Assembly: GCA_009746045.1 (NCBI GenBank)
Contig: RPFO01000072.1
Span: 2,555,985 to 2,619,984 of the forward strand
From: Mesostigma viride
Taxonomy: Eukaryota > Streptophyta > Mesostigmatophyceae > Mesostigmatales > Mesostigmataceae
Direction: 5' to 3'
DNA: 64,000 nucleotides
Part shown: positions 23,101 to 34,384 of the stretch, one piece after another
How positions within the stretch are numbered: the stretch's first letter is position 1
Layout: each line of letters begins with the position of its first letter
Translations under genes and position numbers: made by a program
The notes under the pieces: model-generated
The model's database searches: none
What the model was told of the DNA's origin: nothing
The model's input: the letters and a program-made list of their open reading frames with translations, nothing else

Positions 23101-26100
23101 ACTGGCCACCGGGATACTCTGGCGCACTCTCTGCTCGTGCCAAACGCAACGCACGAATATCTTATGTACTGCGGTGTCTGGCATCATATCTTGAAGGCTC
23201 TACAAAATTCATGTCTTAAATCCTCTCTTTTCCAACATTCATGTCTTAAACACTCAATCTTACATAATTTGGAGGTATAGGGCTGGGTGTTCCCAGTCGA
23301 CTGCCAGGCAAGCCAAACATCCGCAAACTATTGTTGGCAATCCAAACTATTAGTAGCATGCAACCAACCGCAAACTGTGACGGGCGTACGCGGTGTTGAC
23401 CGCAAAAGGGTATGCCATGATGAACGTTGCATGCTATAGACAATATTTGCATAGTGGGTCACGTGCCAAACGCAAGCAGGTGTTCTGGGATTAGTGCCAA
23501 ACAACTGTTAATATCTGCCAAACAGGAGTAGTAGTGTATCTACCTACCAGTAATAGTGGATAAAAAATCTCTTTGAAAAGTATGCGTACAATATTACCTA
23601 TTATTGCATCCAACGTCTACACCCTATGTATACTATCATCAGTGTCAATAGTAATGTATGCTATTGTGTGTAATAAAGTTTAGTATGCAACCAGCCGCAA
23701 ACTGCGCGTGCTTGCGCGTGGTCGGATCCAAGCAGGTGTTCCAATACAGTGCAGGTGCCAATGAAACACATTGCGAGATCAAACACAGTTTAATCGTTAG
23801 CATGCAATATGCATACAACCACAAGCTAAGCTCTGAGCGTGTGTGTGTGCGCGGGCTCATGATCGAGCAGGCGCCGCATGCATGGTACACTACATACTAG
23901 CATGCCTTTGTAGCCATGCTATTAATCACATGCGCAGCGTGCGTGCGCAATTCCGAACGCGAGCAGCTGTTCCATTCCATGAACCATGTTTGAGTAGCGC
24001 GCGTGCGTGGTTTTACGCCCCCAGCAGGTGTTCCGCGACGACTGTTTTTCGATGGAGGAGAACTTTGTGTTCAACGACGCGCTCGTCTTCCGCGGCAAGG
24101 TGCTCACGAAGAGGAAGGGGGGAATGGCGCGCGACGCCGACGTGCGGTCACCAGAGGACGTGCGCCGTGTGATGCAGGTAAAGGTGCTACGCCCACCCTT
24201 GTTTCCCCCCTAAAACTACCCCACCCCACGTCCGACCCACCACCGCGACCCATCCCTCACCCCCATTCCACCAGTCTCCCGTTGGCCCCTTGGCCCCTTG
24301 GCCCCCTTGGCCCCCTTGACCCCCTTGGCACCCTTGGCTCGATTAATGCTCACAACCTTTCCTTCTCCTCTCCCCCCCCCACCTACCCCCAAACCCAACC
24401 TTAACCCCCCATTAACCCAGTGCCCTCCCTTCCCCCCCCACCTCCCCCCCACCTCTGCATCCCCCCCCTATCTCCCTGTGCATCATCTCACGGGCGGCCT
24501 GTTGGCACTGGTGCAGGCCTCGCAGCATGCCTGATGTCCATGCATCATGCCTACCCTACCCATCCAATCTACCATCCCTGACCCACGGACAGCTCCATTC
24601 CCTCCCCTCCCCTCTCCCTCTGCCCCTTATATCGAGTCGCTTACTCCTTGTGCCCTTTAAATCCCAACCCCCGACCCCACCCCTCCCCACCTGTCCAAAA
24701 AAGGCTAAGAGCCTCGCGAGGCGACCTTCACTCTCTCCATTTCTTAACCCCTTTTCCCTCTTTTTCTCCTTTTTTCTTCCATTTCCTTGACCCCAGGAAC
24801 GTCTCGACGCTGCCTACCCCTCGCTCGCCCTCAAGCTCTTCCTCTTGACCGACGAGGATGGCGGCCAACTCTGCCTCATCATCCTCAAGGGCCGCGAGAC
24901 GACCGAGCAAGAGGACACGATGCTCACACGCCGACTCTCCTCCTCCTTTCTGCTCCTGCTCTCCCTGTGGACGTGCGCGTCGGTCGCCGCCAGCGACCCT
25001 TGGTCGATATTTGGGGGCGAATCGGCGGCGTTGGACGCGGCGGTCAGTGATCCCTGGGGGGTGGCTGAGATGGCGCTGGGTTTGCTGCTGGTTGCCACCA
25101 CGGGGTTCGGGGCGCGCGCGCTGGCGTGCTGGCGGCACGGCATGGCGGTGCTGGTGAGTGCTGCTGGTGCTTATTATACGGTAGCTTGTGCCTGCACCCT
25201 ATTTCTTTTTCTTGAACTTGAACTTGAACTTGAACTTGAACTTGAACTTGAACTTGAACTTGAACTTGAACTTGAACTTGAACTTGAACTTGAACTTGAA
25301 CTTGAACTTGAACTTGAACTTGAACTTGAACTTGAACTTGAACTTGAACTTGAACTTGAACTTGAACTTGAACTTGAACTTGAACTTGAACTTGAACTTG
25401 AACTTGAACTTGAACTTGAACTTGAACTTGAAGGGGGGGGGGCCATTGTCTATGACATGGCGTGGCATTGCGGTGCTGCCTGGTGAGCGACGAATGCTGC
25501 TGCTTGCAACTGTACGTTTTTTCTCTGCAAGGGGGTAAGGTTGCGTAGATGATGGTATGACATGAGTGTGCTGGTGAGTGACAAACACCGCAATCCAGCA
25601 GTCCCCTGTAGTCGCGAAAAGATGCCCCAACCCTCGCGTATGAGTCCTCTGCAGTGGCGCCCTCTTCAACCGCGGCTGGCCCTCTGCAGTAGCACCCATT
25701 TCTCGTTTTGGTGGTTGGAGGGGTTTGTACCATACCAAAAAAAGAAGGAAAATTCAGGGTGGGTACTGATGTGAAAACAAAACATTGCCACTGTCGGTAC
25801 CTGGCATGACACGCGATTGAAGGGGATTCAAATTTGAAGCTGTAGTTTTCCCACCATGAACCACACCTTGGCAATCGACAAGATTGGCCCCGCCATGCAT
25901 CACACCATGGCAATGCACGATGGCGAGTGACTGCCCCTTGGGCCCGGCGGTTCAACATCCGCTGTGAATAATGTGATTAAGCCGAGGGGTTGAGCAAGCT
26001 GCCAACCTCCCTGTGGATTTCCCTATGAATTTCCTTCTGAGAGTTTCTGCGATTTCCCCAGGGGGACTTGCTCTGGGGTGCAGGTGGAGTTGGAACCCGA

Positions 26101-28983
26101 CCCGTTGCTACCCACCACCCCCCGATCCCCCCGACTTGACTCCCTGTTGCCTTTCATGGCCTTGTCCACCCTTTCATTGCCTTTTCCACCCTTTCATTGC
26201 CTTTTCCGCCCTTTCATTGCCTTTTCCACCCTTTCATTGCCTTTTCCGCCCTTTAATTGCCTTTTCCACCCTTTGATTGCCTTTTCCGCCCTCCCTTGTA
26301 CATGTAACTCGAATTCCCTGGCATGCCCCCCCCACCGCAGCCGCCGTTGCCCTACCCCTCCCCCACATACGGGCTGGTGGGCCTCCTGTCCCCGCTGCCC
26401 TCGTCCGTCCCTTCCCGAGCCGCCGAGGTGGACGTCTGCCTGGCCGCCCCCCTGGCGTCCCTGGCCGCTTCGGGCCTCATGTTTGCGCTAGCGGCGTCAG
26501 GTTTCCATCTAGACTTCTTGGGCAGTGGCGGAGGTGGCGCTGTCATCGGTGACGTGGCGGCCTCTGCGGGCAGCGTGGTCGCTGGGGGGGTCAGCGGGGG
26601 TGCCAGTGGTCTGGTGTACATACCCACGGATCTGCTGGGGCATTCGCGGTGGCTGTCCTCGCTGGCAGAGCAGCTGCAGGTGAGGCGGGAGGGAATTCCT
26701 GTGGAGCGTGTTAGTACCAGGAGTATGTTCTTGAGGTGTATGTTTTTGAGGCATTCTTCTTCTTTGCCGAACTCGCCGTGTGGTTGGATGGGCATGGTGT
26801 CTGTCGTCTGGCAGAGTGGTGGCAGGTGAGCCGGACACTTCAGAACCTCATTCCTTTGTCGGTACGCATGTGACGCAGTCACGCGTTTCATTAACCATGT
26901 CGTGGCAGGGGGGGGGCGTTGTCCATACTCTATACTTGCATCCACGCATCTCCCCCCCTGCGTTGCCCACTCACCTCTCCATGGGATTCACGTTAGCACT
27001 CGCTCAACCCACTGAACTCCCTCCCGAAACCAAACTGACCCACATCTACCAACCCAGCGCCCACACGGAACACCCACACGGAACACCCACACACCAAATA
27101 CCAGAATACCAACATAATGCCAACATACCATATTTCTGAACTTAATACCAACACAATCACCCAACGCCCACACCAATGATGAACAATATCCCCCACCCCC
27201 AGCTGGCGGGCCGTGAATAATTCACCTCGCCTACCCATCTTCCCCTTGTGCCTTGCCCGGCTTACCGGCTTGGCCACACACACACACACCGGTCGCCCCC
27301 CCCCCCCCCCCCCCCCCACCACCACCACCAAATTCCCCCCCAACACCCTCCGCCACCAGCTCGCGGTTGTCAAGGACCGCATGGGCGCGGGGCTTGGACT
27401 GTTCAACCCGTACGCCGTGGCCGGCCTGCTGGGCCTCAACCTGTCCGCACTCATGATGCTGCCCGCCGGCCCCTCGGACGGTGCCCGCGTGCTGTCCGCG
27501 CTGTTCGGCCGCACGGTCGCGTCGGTCGTCTGCGTCGCGATCACGCTGCTGGTCGCCTACGGGGCCATCGCGGAGGATGTGGGCGTCGCCAAGTGGTGGC
27601 TCTTCTTCTTTATCGTCGCCACCAACATCGAGGGGCCAGACAGACTCAAGCTGGACGAGGTGAGACGCGGCGGGCTGCTTTGTTTGTCTCCTCCCCCCCC
27701 CCCTCCCCCTCCCCCTTTGCCTTTTCACTTTTCCTCTCCTCTCTCTCCATTTTCTTTTTTATTTCATGACTTACTGCCTCCTTTTCTCATTTTCTCATTT
27801 TCTCATTTTCTCCTTTGCTCCTTTGCTCCTTTGCTCCTTTGCTCCTTTGCTCCTTTGCTCCTTTGCTCCTTTGCTCCTTTGCTCCTTTGCTCCTTTGCTC
27901 CTTTGCTCCTTTGCTCCTTTGCTCCTTTGCTCCTTTGCTCCTTTGCTCCTTTGCTCCTTTGCTCCTTTGCTCCTTTGCTCCTTTGCTCCTTTGCTCCTTT
28001 GCTCCTTTGCTCCTTTGCTCCTTTGCTCCTTTGCTCCTTTGCTCCTTTGCTCCTTTGCTCCTTTGCTCCTTTGCTCCTTTGCTCCTTTGCTCCTTTGCTC
28101 CTTTGCTCCTTTGCTCCTTTGCTCCTTTGCTCCTTTGCTCCTTTGCTCCTTTGCTCCTTTGCTCCTTTGCTCCTTTGCTCCTTTGCTCCTTTGCTCCTTT
28201 GCTCCTTTGCTCCTTTGCTCCTTTGCTCCTTTGCTCCTTTGCTCCTTTGCTCCTTTGCTCCTTTGCTCCTTTGCTCCTTTGCTCCTTTGCTCCTTTGCTC
28301 CTTTGCTCCTTTGCTCCTTTGCTCCTTTGCTCCTTTGCTCCTTTGCTCCTTTGCTCCTTTGCTCCTTTGCTCCTTTGCTCCTTTGCTCCTTTGCTCCTTT
28401 GCTCCTTTGCTCCTTTGCTCCTTTGCTCCTTTGCTCCTTTGCTCCTTTGCTCCTTTGCTCCTTTGCTCCTTTGCTCCTTTGCTCCTTTGCTCCTTTGCTC
28501 CTTTGCTCCTTTGCTCCTTTGCTCCCTTTCTCCCTTTCTCCCTTTCTCCCTTTCTCCCTTTCTCCCTTTCTCCCTTTCTCCCTTTCTCCCTTTCTCCCTT
28601 TCTCCCTTTCTCCCTTTCTCCCTTTCTCCCTTTCTCCCTTTCTCCCTTTCTGTTCCCCATTCTTTCCATGGGTCTTCCCATTCTGAAATCGGTGAAAAAG
28701 CCCCCAATCCTTGCAGCCCCCCCTGTCAATCCTTGCAGCCAGCCCCGTCAATCCTTGCAGCCGGCCCCATCAATCCTTGCAGCTGCCCCCGTCATTCCCT
28801 CCGACAAGAGCTGGCTGTTGTGCGTTGCTTATCTAAACAAGCCGGTCCCTTTGTCATGAATCCTCTCCTTCGTGGGGGCCATCGTCACGCATGTTGCAGG
28901 TGTCTGAGCCTGGATCCTTGCGCTCCGCAACAGGCATCGCGGCCTTGGTGCTCAGCCTCTGCTGCCTGTTCTCCCCCTGGTAG
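20150..28983 (+). CDS. EGY3-like: EGY3-like plastid site-2-protease homologue lacking the zinc motif (6 exons)
   Basis: Multipass plastid membrane protein of the EGY branch of S2P metalloproteases. Exons: 20150-22213, 24028-24177, 24797-25153, 26341-26679, 27360-27659 and 28900-28983 (TAG). All five introns are phase 0; the product is 1096 residues. The ATG in AACCATGGCT was chosen over the upstream non-ATG frame. Residues 1-80 are transit-peptide-like (Ala/Ser/Arg-rich). Residues 80-688 are a low-complexity Ala/Pro/Ser region; plant EGY3 is roughly half this length overall. Residues 689-780 match the EGY N-domain (QVFRDDCFSMEENF, LKLFLLTDEDG). Several membrane segments follow, then LPSPTYGLVGLLSP, aligned with the family's VPS-G motif. 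Where active EGYs have HExxH this protein reads GFGAR (about 840-844), and the second site reads LPAGPSDG (Asp about 1009). It is therefore probably catalytically dead, like EGY3, which is stress-linked in plants. Introns carry large microsatellites. Confidence 0.92.
25213..25432. repeat. Hexanucleotide (CTTGAA)n in EGY3-like intron 3
   Basis: About 36 perfect copies of a 6-bp unit, 60 bases after the exon 3 donor, followed by a G9-10 run. It opens ELELEL, NLNLNL and FKFKFK artefact frames. Confidence 0.98.
26160..26290. repeat. 20-bp pyrimidine-rich tandem repeat before exon 4
   Basis: About six copies of a 20-bp unit (ACCCTTTCATTGCCTTTTCC) ending 50 bases before the acceptor of exon 4. It extends the polypyrimidine context of that splice site. 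Confidence 0.9.
27298..27317. repeat. C20 homopolymer in intron 4
   Basis: A C-run of about 20 bases bordered by CA and CCA repeats, about 40 bases before the acceptor of EGY3-like exon 5. Confidence 0.9.
27808..28523. repeat. Octanucleotide (CTCCTTTG)n in EGY3-like intron 5
   Basis: About 90 nearly perfect 8-bp units on a pyrimidine-rich strand. An 8-bp unit opens all frames (LLLCSFAP on plus, KEQRSKGA on minus), producing spurious ORFs of 300-550 codons. Confidence 0.98.
28524..28651. repeat. Octanucleotide (CTCCCTTT)n, variant block
   Basis: About 16 units that differ from the preceding array by a simple base change, giving a sharp boundary between two homogenised blocks. Confidence 0.96.
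28700..28795. repeat. ~24-bp tandem repeat containing CAATCCTTGCAGCC
   Basis: Four copies about 110 bases upstream of the last EGY3-like exon. Each contains a TTGCAG acceptor-like sequence resembling the true acceptor (ATGTTGCAG) at 28899. Confidence 0.85.
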
Positions 28984-29384
28984 TCAACGGGCCGGCTGGG
29001 GTTGACAGCGGCTAATGCAGGGTGATGGCAGGCAGACTGCAGTGTTATGGCAGGCGTTATGGCAGGCTGACCTGGCTGTTAGTAGGACTACGAGGACACA
29101 GTGTCGTGCTGGTTGGTTGGACACTTTACCGTGGGACGTTTGTCTCCTTGAGAGCACCGTGTGGTTGGATTGGTGATCCCAGGTCGGTGATCCCCGGTTG
29201 TCCAGGGGATTTAGGCGCAACTTTTTTCAAGTGAGCTGCAACGTATAACACATGTGGAATCATGCACGGCAGGCTAAGGAAGCCTGTAAGTGCACATAAC
29301 ATGGTGAACTGTATTAGCAGTTCAGTCATTGTGCATGATTACATTGTAGTTGTGCTTGCAGGCCTTTGTAGGAAAACATGCGCA
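28984..29384. other. 3' flank of EGY3-like gene
   Basis: Probable 3' UTR and flank. Short GGCAGG-type repetition near 29020-29080; no further exon or element recognised. Confidence 0.5.
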
Positions 29385-29480
29385 CCGTGGGAACATCCTA
29401 TGTCCCCCCCCCACTGAGGACTTATGCTCACGTGACGCAGTCACGTGTCTATTAATTAATTAATTAATTAATAATTAAAA
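29385..29480 (+). mobile_element. 5'-truncated 3' end of LINE-alpha
   Basis: Matches 46765-46833, the 3' end of the LINE at 41104-46833: CACTGAGGACTTATGCTCAC, the CACGTGAC/GTCACGTG hairpin, then a (TTAA)n tail. Confidence 0.9.
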
Positions 29481-29689
29481 TTAATGCGCACCCTTCTAAG
29501 CTGTTCAAGGTGTTGCCTGCCCTTTGGACATTATGTGCTATATTCAGGTTTGCAATCCAACCATGCTTGAGTTGTGATTGCCCCATTATGGCCTGTCGGA
29601 GTGACATGCAGGGCGTGAGTATTTTGCATATCAACAAAACGAAATTTGAGCACATGGCCTACCTGAATTAAAAGTAAATTAAAATGGAA

Positions 29690-29860
29690 CATATATCCGT
29701 TGGGAGCACATGTAGCACATATCCCTGAGAAGGGGCATATGGCTTTTAATACATTCTGGGCTACTTCCTGGAAGGGTAGGGTGTAAACTACACCTGCTCT
29801 GGGTGCACAAAGTGCACCTGCACTGACCACTATGTATTCCAGCAGCTAAGGTGCGGACAT
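29690..29860 (-). mobile_element. 5'-truncated retroelement 3' UTR fragment
   Basis: Minus-strand copy of the 3' UTR shared by the ORF1-only elements (GTAGCACATA, AAGGGGCATATGGC, GGCTACTTCCTG). Coding part absent. Confidence 0.85.
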
Positions 29861-29904
29861 AGGATGGAAGATCAGATGTCATTGCTAAACAGAAGAGACG
29901 ATTG

Positions 29905-30117
29905 TCCACCGGCTCATACGCCAGCCTGTGGGCAAGCCCCCCCCCCCCTCATGCAAGAGGAAGGGCCGCTTTGCTGGGTAGAATATAGGTAGGGTTTTCT
30001 AGATTAGATTATATTATATTAGAGTTAGATTAGTTCGGTTTCGCGGCTTTGCCCACCTCCATCCATCCAGCAAGGGAATATGTGCTACATGATCTCCAAA
30101 CGAAGTCATGTTATAAT
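29905..30117 (+). mobile_element. 3' end of LINE-beta, 5'-truncated
   Basis: Matches the LINE end at 34050-34240: the ORF2 C-terminus around CCTGTGGGCAAGCC (frame broken by a C13 run), GGTTTCGCGGCTT, and the terminal GTGCTACATGATCTCC...GTCATGTTATAAT. Confidence 0.8.
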
Positions 30118-31640
30118 ACGAGACGGCCGCCCGCCTCGGGGTTGCCGGACCCCCGCCGCCGCCAGCGCCCCCTTCCTCGGCCGCGGACTACCAAGTCCCC
30201 GCCGGCCTTGCAGGAGGGCTGCCTTGCCACTGACGGCGTCGTCCACCCCTTCACTTTGAAGGAATTGGACGTACGGCGCCCTTGCTCGCCTGCGGTACGA
30301 TGCGGCGGTCGGTGCCGACCACCTTTCTGCTGAGCTGCTGAAGACCCCTGATCCAGCGGTTAGGGATCTTCTGCTGGCGTTCTGCAACCGCGCCCTGCTT
30401 TCTGACGAGCCTCCGCCTGCTGAGTGGCAGACGGCCATCCGCGTCATGCTGTACAAGAAGGGCTCTGCTGCTGACCCCGACCGGTAACTACCGGGGTGTC
30501 TGCCTCCAGAGCGCCGCGCTGAAGGTCTTCATGCGCATGATGCTGCACAGGCTCCGCGCCGCGCTGGACCCACACCTGGGTGAGTCTCAGATGGGTTTTC
30601 GTCGTGGTCGTAACACTGTCATGGCTGTGTTTGTTGATGGAGGAGCGCCGGTTGATGGAGGAGGTGCGTCGCCTTTACCCTGACAGTTTGCCGCTGGTCT
30701 TCATTTTTGTTGACTATATCAAGGCCTTTGACACGGTCCTCTGGAGGCTCTTTGGGCCATCCTAGCTCTGGATCGGGTACCACCAGCGTTTATTGCTGCC
30801 ATTCGTCGACTGTATGAGGGCTCACAGGCACTGGTAGTGCGGACTGCGGAAGGCACCACCCCACCATTCCCCCTTCACCAGGGGGTGTGGCAAGGTTGTG
30901 TCCTGTCCCCATATCTGTTCATTATTGTCGTGGATCACGTCATGCGCCGGGCACGTGCGCGCTTTACTGCTCTTGCATGAAGGGGTTCGAGCCAGGCTTG
31001 GACATCCTTAACGAGCGTGGGCACGGCGGGCCGGGTTAGCACGGGTTACCGCCTGGCTGACCTGATTTATGCGGACGACACCACCCTCATCGCGCGCCCC
31101 GAGCACATTCAGACCTGGCTGGACTGTCTGGGCCTGGAGGCGCGGGCGGTGGGGTTGGAGATTAGTGTCAAAACTGAGACGATGGTGGTTGGGGCCTCCA
31201 GTCGTCCACCGCTGCCGCGCCTGCTCGATGGGACGGAGGTCCCATTCCGCGACCGCTTCAAACTGTGGGGGAGCATGCTCCCCGACACCGCCGACGATGT
31301 GGACGTCCGCATTGGCCTGACCTGGGCTAGGCTTCGTTCGCTCAACACCTACTGGCGCTCCATGCAAGGGCCTGGACGAGCACCGCAAGCGCATGCTCTT
31401 CCGAGGTCCTCGTCCTCACGGGTGCTCACGTATGGCGCCGAGGCGTGGACACTCACGGCAACACTGGCAGCTAAGCTCGACGGCACGGTTTACAGGATGC
31501 TCGATCCGACAGGTCCTGAATGTCGGGTTCTCTCAGCGTAGGTCATTAGAGTCTTTGTATCACGGGATGCCTCGTATTTCGGATGAGATTAGGCAGCATA
31601 GGATAGCCTTTGTAGGACATCTTGCTCGCACCAGCCAGGT

Positions 31641-31957
31641 GCGCCTGTTTGTAGGACATCATGCTCCTGTTTTCTCCCCACGGGCCCCGCGGCCCGTTGC
31701 TAGCCAGGGTATAGAAGTCCGCAGGTGGAGGTTATTGGTCCTGAGGATAGCCGCTACACTACCGCCTCGTCTGCCATTACCGTAGAGGACAGCTCGGATG
31801 AGGATTACATCCCCATCTAGTGCTTAATTAACGGTCGGGGGATGATGCAGACGATATTTGTTTAAAAACTTATGTGTAATTATTTTTCTAATGAGATTAG
31901 CGTAGTACTCCGTGGCATGCCTTTGCGCATGACACGCAAGTACTTACTTACTTGCTT
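31641..31957 (+). mobile_element. 317-bp truncated retroelement inserted in LINE-beta
   Basis: Flanked by an 11-bp duplication ACCAGCCAGGT (31630-31640 and 31958-31968). It contains a short open C-terminus (TVEDSSDEDYIPI, stop near 31818), about 130 bp of 3' UTR and a (TACT)n tail. It appears to be the end of a third retroelement family. Confidence 0.8.
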
Positions 31958-32086
31958 ACCAGCCAGGTCGACACCGCCCTTGGTCTGGCCGGTCCCCAGC
32001 GGCTCGGCCAACCAGGGTGGCATATTTTGACCTGGCCTGGCCCCAAGAACATTCCTAAAAGGGTAGGGGAACATGCCATGACCTAT

Positions 32087-33916
32087 TAATTAATTAATTA
32101 AAATCATAGCTCCGTGGGGAGCATATGTAACACATAGCCCTGAGAAAGGGGCATCTATGGGTTTGTAATACAATCAGGGCGACAACCTGCAGGTGTACAT
32201 AGGATGTACGACTATCACCTGCTCTGGGTGCACTAGGTGCACCTGCACCTCCATGATGGTTCATGCCTCCTAAACAAGCACAGGCACCCAGGGGGGGCTT
32301 GAGGAGAGGGCCTAGAAGGCCTGCATGACATATGGGGTGGAAGGTATGTGGCTAGGCTATAGCTAGGGTACACATGGCCTCTCAGCAGGGAGTAACTCCC
32401 TGCATGGGCAAAGCATGACTCAAAATTGCTGCGGCTGTTGTAAGGGCGGGTGTGGGCCCATCACGTAGGCATACATGGCCACGTCACTAAGCTTTCTAGT
32501 CTACACTACTGCTATATATTCCCTAGGCTGGGGTGGCTGGGGTGGCTGGGGCGGCAGGGGTCGCCTACCAGGGCTTGCGGGCGACGTAGATGTCCGCCCC
32601 CTTCCAGTAGACCGGCTTCTGCCCCGCCGTCTGCCGAAGCTGGAGGTAGGTCGGCCATTTATAACTCCCGTCGCCGTTGTTGCTGCGCCCAAGGTCAAGT
32701 CGTCATCCAGCGTGTAGGCGGTCCCCCCAAGCCGCTTGCGACACTTGAGGAACTCCATCTTATCCGCCATGGTGTCAAAGGTGAGGAGCAAGGGGGAGAA
32801 GCCGGCCTTACCCCGCGAGCGGGGAAGGCGGGTCACCCCCCGCGGCTTGCCCTTACCAGTGATAGCCATGGGGACAAGGATTTTGTTCTCAAACGCCATG
32901 GCAAGGGTCTCGGGGGTCTCGTCCTGCAGCGGGTCGAAGTGCTTGACTATGACGTTAAGGCTGCGCTTGGCGAGCTCGGCCTCCTCGCGGAGGTCCAGCG
33001 TCTGCTGCTTAAGCTGGGCGGCGACGGCGGAGGTGGTGGAGGTGGCGTGCTGCTTAAGCATGTCCGCCCAGGTTGGGACGGGAGGAGCATCGCCGGCATG
33101 GCCCGATCAGGGGCTGGCCGAGCGGCGATGTCCTTCACCGCCTGGGCGGTGATGCCGGCGGTGTTCTGCAAGCATTCGATGGCTATGGCATTGTCCTGCA
33201 GGCGCTTGTCGATGGCGAGGAGCTGGGCGGTGAGGGCGTCGGTTGTGGTGGAGGTGGAGGCGAGGAGCTTGGAGGTGGCGGTGGTGGTGGAGGAGAGGAG
33301 GGGAAGCTCGGCAGCCAGCGTGCCGCCCATGGCCGCCACATCTGCGGCCAGGGGTGTCACGTGCTGTGCGATGGCCTTGTGGATGATGGAGCGAATTTCG
33401 GAGGTGGAGGGGGGGGCCCAGATCTCGGCGACAGAGCGCCCGAGGAGGCAGCAGAGGGCGAGGAGCTGAAGGCGGGGGCGGGAGTAGCGGGACACGTGAT
33501 CCGGGTGATAATCACCGCGGGTAGGCGGAATGATGCGACCTTGGACGTGAAAGTGCTTGCACAGGGCAAGAAGCGAGGTGCGCGTCCCGAAGAACACGGC
33601 GTTCATAAACTGGATGGGAGCTGCTTGGCCTTGTGTCCACCAGGCAGCTGATTTGGCGTCAAAGTCGATTTCTTTCCAGCCCGGCTCGTCAGGGGGCGGA
33701 TCCTCAGGGCGACTGCGTTTAGGCTCAGGCGATGCAGAGGGCGAGGCAAGTCCGTGAGGGGGCTGGGCAACCACCAGTGCACGACTAGTGTCACCGTTGC
33801 CTTCCGGGCTTGAGGGCGAATCTGCTGCCGAAGCTGCAGACGGACTTTCATTGCCGAGCGCAGCCGCCAGGCTGCGTTGCGGCAAGGGGCGTTTGCTCGT
33901 CATATATTGCGTTATA
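32087..33916 (-). mobile_element. ORF1-only non-LTR retroelement, copy B
   Basis: 1830 bp, minus strand, flanked by the 12-bp duplication GCCATGACCTAT (32075-32086 and 33917-33928). From 5' to 3': almost no leader, ORF1, about 400 bp of 3' UTR including the GTTACATATGCTCCCCACGG end, and a (TTAA)n tail. No endonuclease or reverse transcriptase. It interrupts LINE-beta, whose frame continues on both sides. Confidence 0.93.
32501..33902 (-). pseudogene. ORF1 protein of ORF1-only retroelement B, one frameshift
   Basis: Starts at the in-element ATG (MTSKRPLPQRSL, near 33902). The first frame runs to 32947; similarity to copy A moves to a second frame (MLKQHATSTTSAV ... LNVIVKHFD ... LLLTFDTMADK) between about 33060 and 33130. 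A further shift after LDDDLTL replaces the expected C-terminus. Same helical/RRM/C-terminal layout as copy A, and clearly non-functional. Confidence 0.8.
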
Positions 33917-34309
33917 GCCATGACCTATACCCAGATGTTGCTGGACGACCTAGTGGTCCCAGCCCAGTTTGAGTACCGCATCCCCTCCTCTCTCTCCCTT
34001 CTCTGGACTGCCATGTGCAGGACAAGAAGCGGTGGCAGAAGATTGTCAAGGCCCACACGCCAGCCCCTGTGGGCAAGCCGTCTCCCCCCAAGAGGCGAAG
34101 CCGTTTTGATGAGTAGCGTAGAAAGGCTTTTCTAGCATAGCTTAGAGTTAGGTTAGTTCGATTTCGCGGCTTCCTCCACTCCACCCATCCAACCTGGAAT
34201 ATGTGCTACATGATCTCCCAACGGAGGCATGTTATATAATTTAATTTAATTTTTAATGTTATAATAATTTAATTTAATTTAATTTAATTTAATTTAATTT
34301 AATGGCTAA

Positions 34310-34384
34310 ACAGTTGCTAGAGCATGGCATCTCAGCAGAGAGTAGCTCTCGATCTGCATAGGCAGTTCTAAGCTAAATTCTTAA
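34310..34384 (-). mobile_element. Fragment of retroelement 3' UTR
   Basis: Resembles the 3' UTR segment near 15790-15860 (GCATGGC, CTCAGCAGAGAGTA). Short and truncated at both ends. Confidence 0.5.

Larger units (their letters stand above)
30118..34306 (+). pseudogene. LINE-beta ORF2 (reverse transcriptase), 5'-truncated, frameshifted and split by two insertions
   Basis: Reverse transcriptase fragments in changing frames: WQTAIRVMLYKKGS, NYRGVCLQSAALK, FIFVDYIKAFDTVLW, GVWQGCVLSPYLF, and the catalytic LADLIYADDTTLI near 31050-31090. After GHLARTSQ (31640) the copy is split by a 317-bp insertion flanked by ACCAGCCAGGT. It resumes as QVDTALGLAGP...LTWPGPK to 32086, then is split by ORF1-only element B flanked by GCCATGACCTAT. 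It resumes at 33929 and ends with APVGKPSPPKRRSRFDE, a 3' UTR and an (AATTT)n tail to about 34306. No endonuclease remains. Several frameshifts and stops show it is dead. Confidence 0.88.

Noticed and set aside
25044-25958. VQVQVQ/ELELEL/FKFKFK ORFs
   Set aside because: Six-base repeat in EGY3-like intron 3. The true exon ends at 25153.
27213-29005. Very long LLLCSFAP and KEQRSKGA ORFs
   Set aside because: An 8-bp repeat opens every frame. Only the 27360-27659 and 28900-28983 segments are supported as exons.
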